From Candidatus Aenigmatarchaeota archaeon (GTDB lineage Archaea; Aenigmatarchaeota; Aenigmatarchaeia; Aenigmatarchaeales; SZUA-1535), in the NCBI GenBank assembly GCA_026985775.1, contig JALSPV010000036.1, positions 1 to 14,365 of the forward strand: a DNA stretch of 14,365 bases. Direction: 5' to 3'. This document shows positions 13,386 to 14,365 of this stretch, piece after piece. The position numbers and the translations under genes were made by a program. Position 1 is the stretch's first letter. The number at the start of each line of letters is the position of its first letter. Below the pieces are notes generated by a model. That model was given only the letters and a program-made list of their open reading frames with translations. It searched no databases and was not told the DNA's origin.

Positions 13386-13905
13386 ATTTTTGAAGATTAA
13401 TGAAATCAAGAACTTTCGGTAAAAGTATTCTAAACCAAGGTGTATATTTTTCAGGATTTTTCTTTACATCTTCAACAAGCTCCCCTACAGAAATCCATTT
13501 CCACTCGCAAACTTCTTCTGGGTCTGGTTCTGGTTCGCCATCAAAAGTACCAATAAAAACATGATCATATTCCCATTCAGTTAACCCATTTCCAACATCC
13601 GCTTTATAAATAGTTGCGAAGAGCCATTGGAGCTCGCAGTCAAATCCCATTTCTTCCTTTAATCTCCTATGTGCAGCCTTTTCAACTTCTTCTTCCGGTC
13701 TGGGATGTGAGCAGCACGTATTGCTCCACAACCCAGGCGCATGATATTTAGTGAGAGCTCTCCTCTGTAAAAGCATTTCTCCATTTTTGTTAAAAACGAA
13801 AATAGAAAAGGCTCTATGAAGTTTACCACCATTTTCATGGGCCTTTATTTTTTCCTCTATTCCGATTTCCCTATCATTCTCATCTACAAGAATCACGTAC
13901 TCCAT
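13384..13905 (-). CDS. idi: Isopentenyl-diphosphate delta-isomerase, type I
   Basis: The enzyme interconverts IPP and DMAPP, supplying the starter for isoprenoid lipid synthesis. It belongs to the Nudix-fold type I family, as the active-site residues show: Cys65 in NTCCSHP, His23 and His30 (AHENGGKLHRAF), His67, Glu85 (RLKEEMG) and the Glu110/Glu112 pair in TEWEYDHVF. These correspond to E. coli Cys67, His25, His32, His69, Glu87, Glu114 and Glu116. The ATG at 13905 gives 173 residues and has GGTG 6 bases upstream. A TTG at 13923 would add six residues and is less likely. The gene overlaps the end of the triosephosphate isomerase gene by 26 bases, so the two are co-transcribed. Most archaea that I know of use the unrelated flavin-dependent type II enzyme, so type I is notable. 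Confidence 0.93.
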   Translation of the reverse strand: MEYVILVDENDREIGIEEKIKAHENGGKLHRAFSIFVFNKNGEMLLQRRALTKYHAPGLWSNTCCSHPRPEEEVEKAAHRRLKEEMGFDCELQWLFATIYKADVGNGLTEWEYDHVFIGTFDGEPEPDPEEVCEWKWISVGELVEDVKKNPEKYTPWFRILLPKVLDFINLQK

Positions 13906-14365
13906 TTTCAGCACCTTTGACAAATTCCTTTATTATCTTGGTTTTCGATTTGGTCTTTACTATTGCGCTCGCAACAAGCACACCATCAGCACCAAGTTCA
14001 AGAGCTTTGTGTACATCCTTACCAGAGCTTATTCCAGCTCCGCATAAAAATCCAACTCCATACTTTTTCACGGCTTTTGCACCTTTTTCTACAACTTCCG
14101 GCCTTGCTTCAGAAACAGGAATACCTGTACCTATTAGTTCAGGCGGTTCGATCGCAACATAATCTGGCTTAACTTCCTTTGCTATTTTTGCTGCTTCTCT
14201 TACAGAATTTGCACATGCTATAACTTTTAATCCATATTTTTTCAGGATTTCAGCAGTTTTTTTAAGTTCGCTAAACTTTAATCTGTGTTCAGAGTGGTTT
14301 AAGAGAGAACCCTTAACCTTCCATGTCTTAAGTGCAAAGGGTGTTACATATCCTGTTCCCCTTCC
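13880..14365 (-). CDS. tpiA: Triosephosphate isomerase, archaeal type (partial, N-terminus outside window)
   Basis: The enzyme interconverts dihydroxyacetone phosphate and glyceraldehyde 3-phosphate in glycolysis and gluconeogenesis. The frame is open to the right edge, giving the last 161 residues. Reading from the edge it shows GRGTGYVTPF, then SLLNHSEHRL with the catalytic His (His24 of the fragment), DYVAIEPPELIGTGIPVS with the catalytic Glu (Glu73), and the phosphate-binding CGAGISSGKDV (108-118) and GADGVLVASAIVK (125-137). The short helices and LLNHSE/EPPELIGTG wording are those of the compact archaeal type (about 225 residues). The N-terminal Lys of the active site lies outside the window. 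Its last 26 bases overlap idi, and the C-terminal GAENGVRDSCR runs into that overlap. An internal ATG at 14071 is not the start. Confidence 0.95.
   Translation of the reverse strand, partial: GRGTGYVTPFALKTWKVKGSLLNHSEHRLKFSELKKTAEILKKYGLKVIACANSVREAAKIAKEVKPDYVAIEPPELIGTGIPVSEARPEVVEKGAKAVKKYGVGFLCGAGISSGKDVHKALELGADGVLVASAIVKTKSKTKIIKEFVKGAENGVRDSCR
13912..13915 (-). promoter_or_regulatory. Shine-Dalgarno site of idi
   Basis: GGTG (in AAAGGTGCTG) lies 6 bases before the ATG at 13905 and inside the triosephosphate isomerase gene. It favours this ATG over the upstream TTG. Confidence 0.45.

Noticed and set aside
13906..13923. Longer IPP isomerase starting at TTG 13923
   Set aside because: The ATG at 13905 has a GGTG motif at good spacing and matches the usual N-terminal length; the longer form is not excluded.
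1..14365. CRISPR arrays, transposases, phage genes, toxin-antitoxin or restriction systems
   Set aside because: No regularly spaced repeats and no such protein motifs were found on either strand; the window is mainly housekeeping.

Overview
This looks like a stretch of an AT-rich archaeal chromosome carrying mainly housekeeping and conserved archaeal genes. The archaeal markers are a stand-alone RNA polymerase subunit Rpo11 (L), an archaeal-type triosephosphate isomerase, a Ser/His (Sec11-like) signal peptidase, DUF99 and DUF460 proteins, a THEP1 NTPase, an archaeal-type IleRS (HMGT in place of HIGH), and TATA boxes about 25-30 bases upstream of many start codons. The exact lineage cannot be told from sequence reading alone. 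An IPP isomerase of type I is unusual in Archaea and may help place it. No rRNA, tRNA, CRISPR array, transposase or phage gene is visible.

Layout. 2-172: tail of a membrane protein resembling the YdjM/DUF457 family (+), followed by an orphan 166-residue protein (+). 760-2096 (-): operon of Rpo11, a DUF99 protein and signal peptidase. 2159-4678 (-): four-gene operon of a short DUF460 (RuvC/RNase H-like) protein followed by three small proteins that are nearly pure coiled coil. 4717-5325 (+): two small proteins, one soluble orphan and one membrane protein. 5350-6902 (-): DUF432 protein and MscS-type channel, overlapping by 4 bases. 6941-7459 (+): THEP1 NTPase. 7460-7821: gene-free gap between convergent genes with several inverted repeats. 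7822-10812 (-): isoleucyl-tRNA synthetase. 10846-12561 (-): large membrane-anchored surface protein, divergent from 12665-13357 (+), a small secreted protein rich in glycosylation sequons. 13384-14365 (-): type I IPP isomerase overlapping the end of triosephosphate isomerase, which runs off the window.

Gene expression. First genes of transcription units tend to have a TATA-like box centred about 25-30 bases before the ATG and no Shine-Dalgarno, so their mRNAs are probably leaderless. Several internal operon genes (signal peptidase, two coiled-coil genes, MscS, IPP isomerase) have clear Shine-Dalgarno motifs inside the preceding gene. This rule was used to choose several starts.

The most intriguing parts are the DUF460 plus three coiled-coil operon, the structured gap at 7460-7821, and the divergent pair of cell-surface genes.
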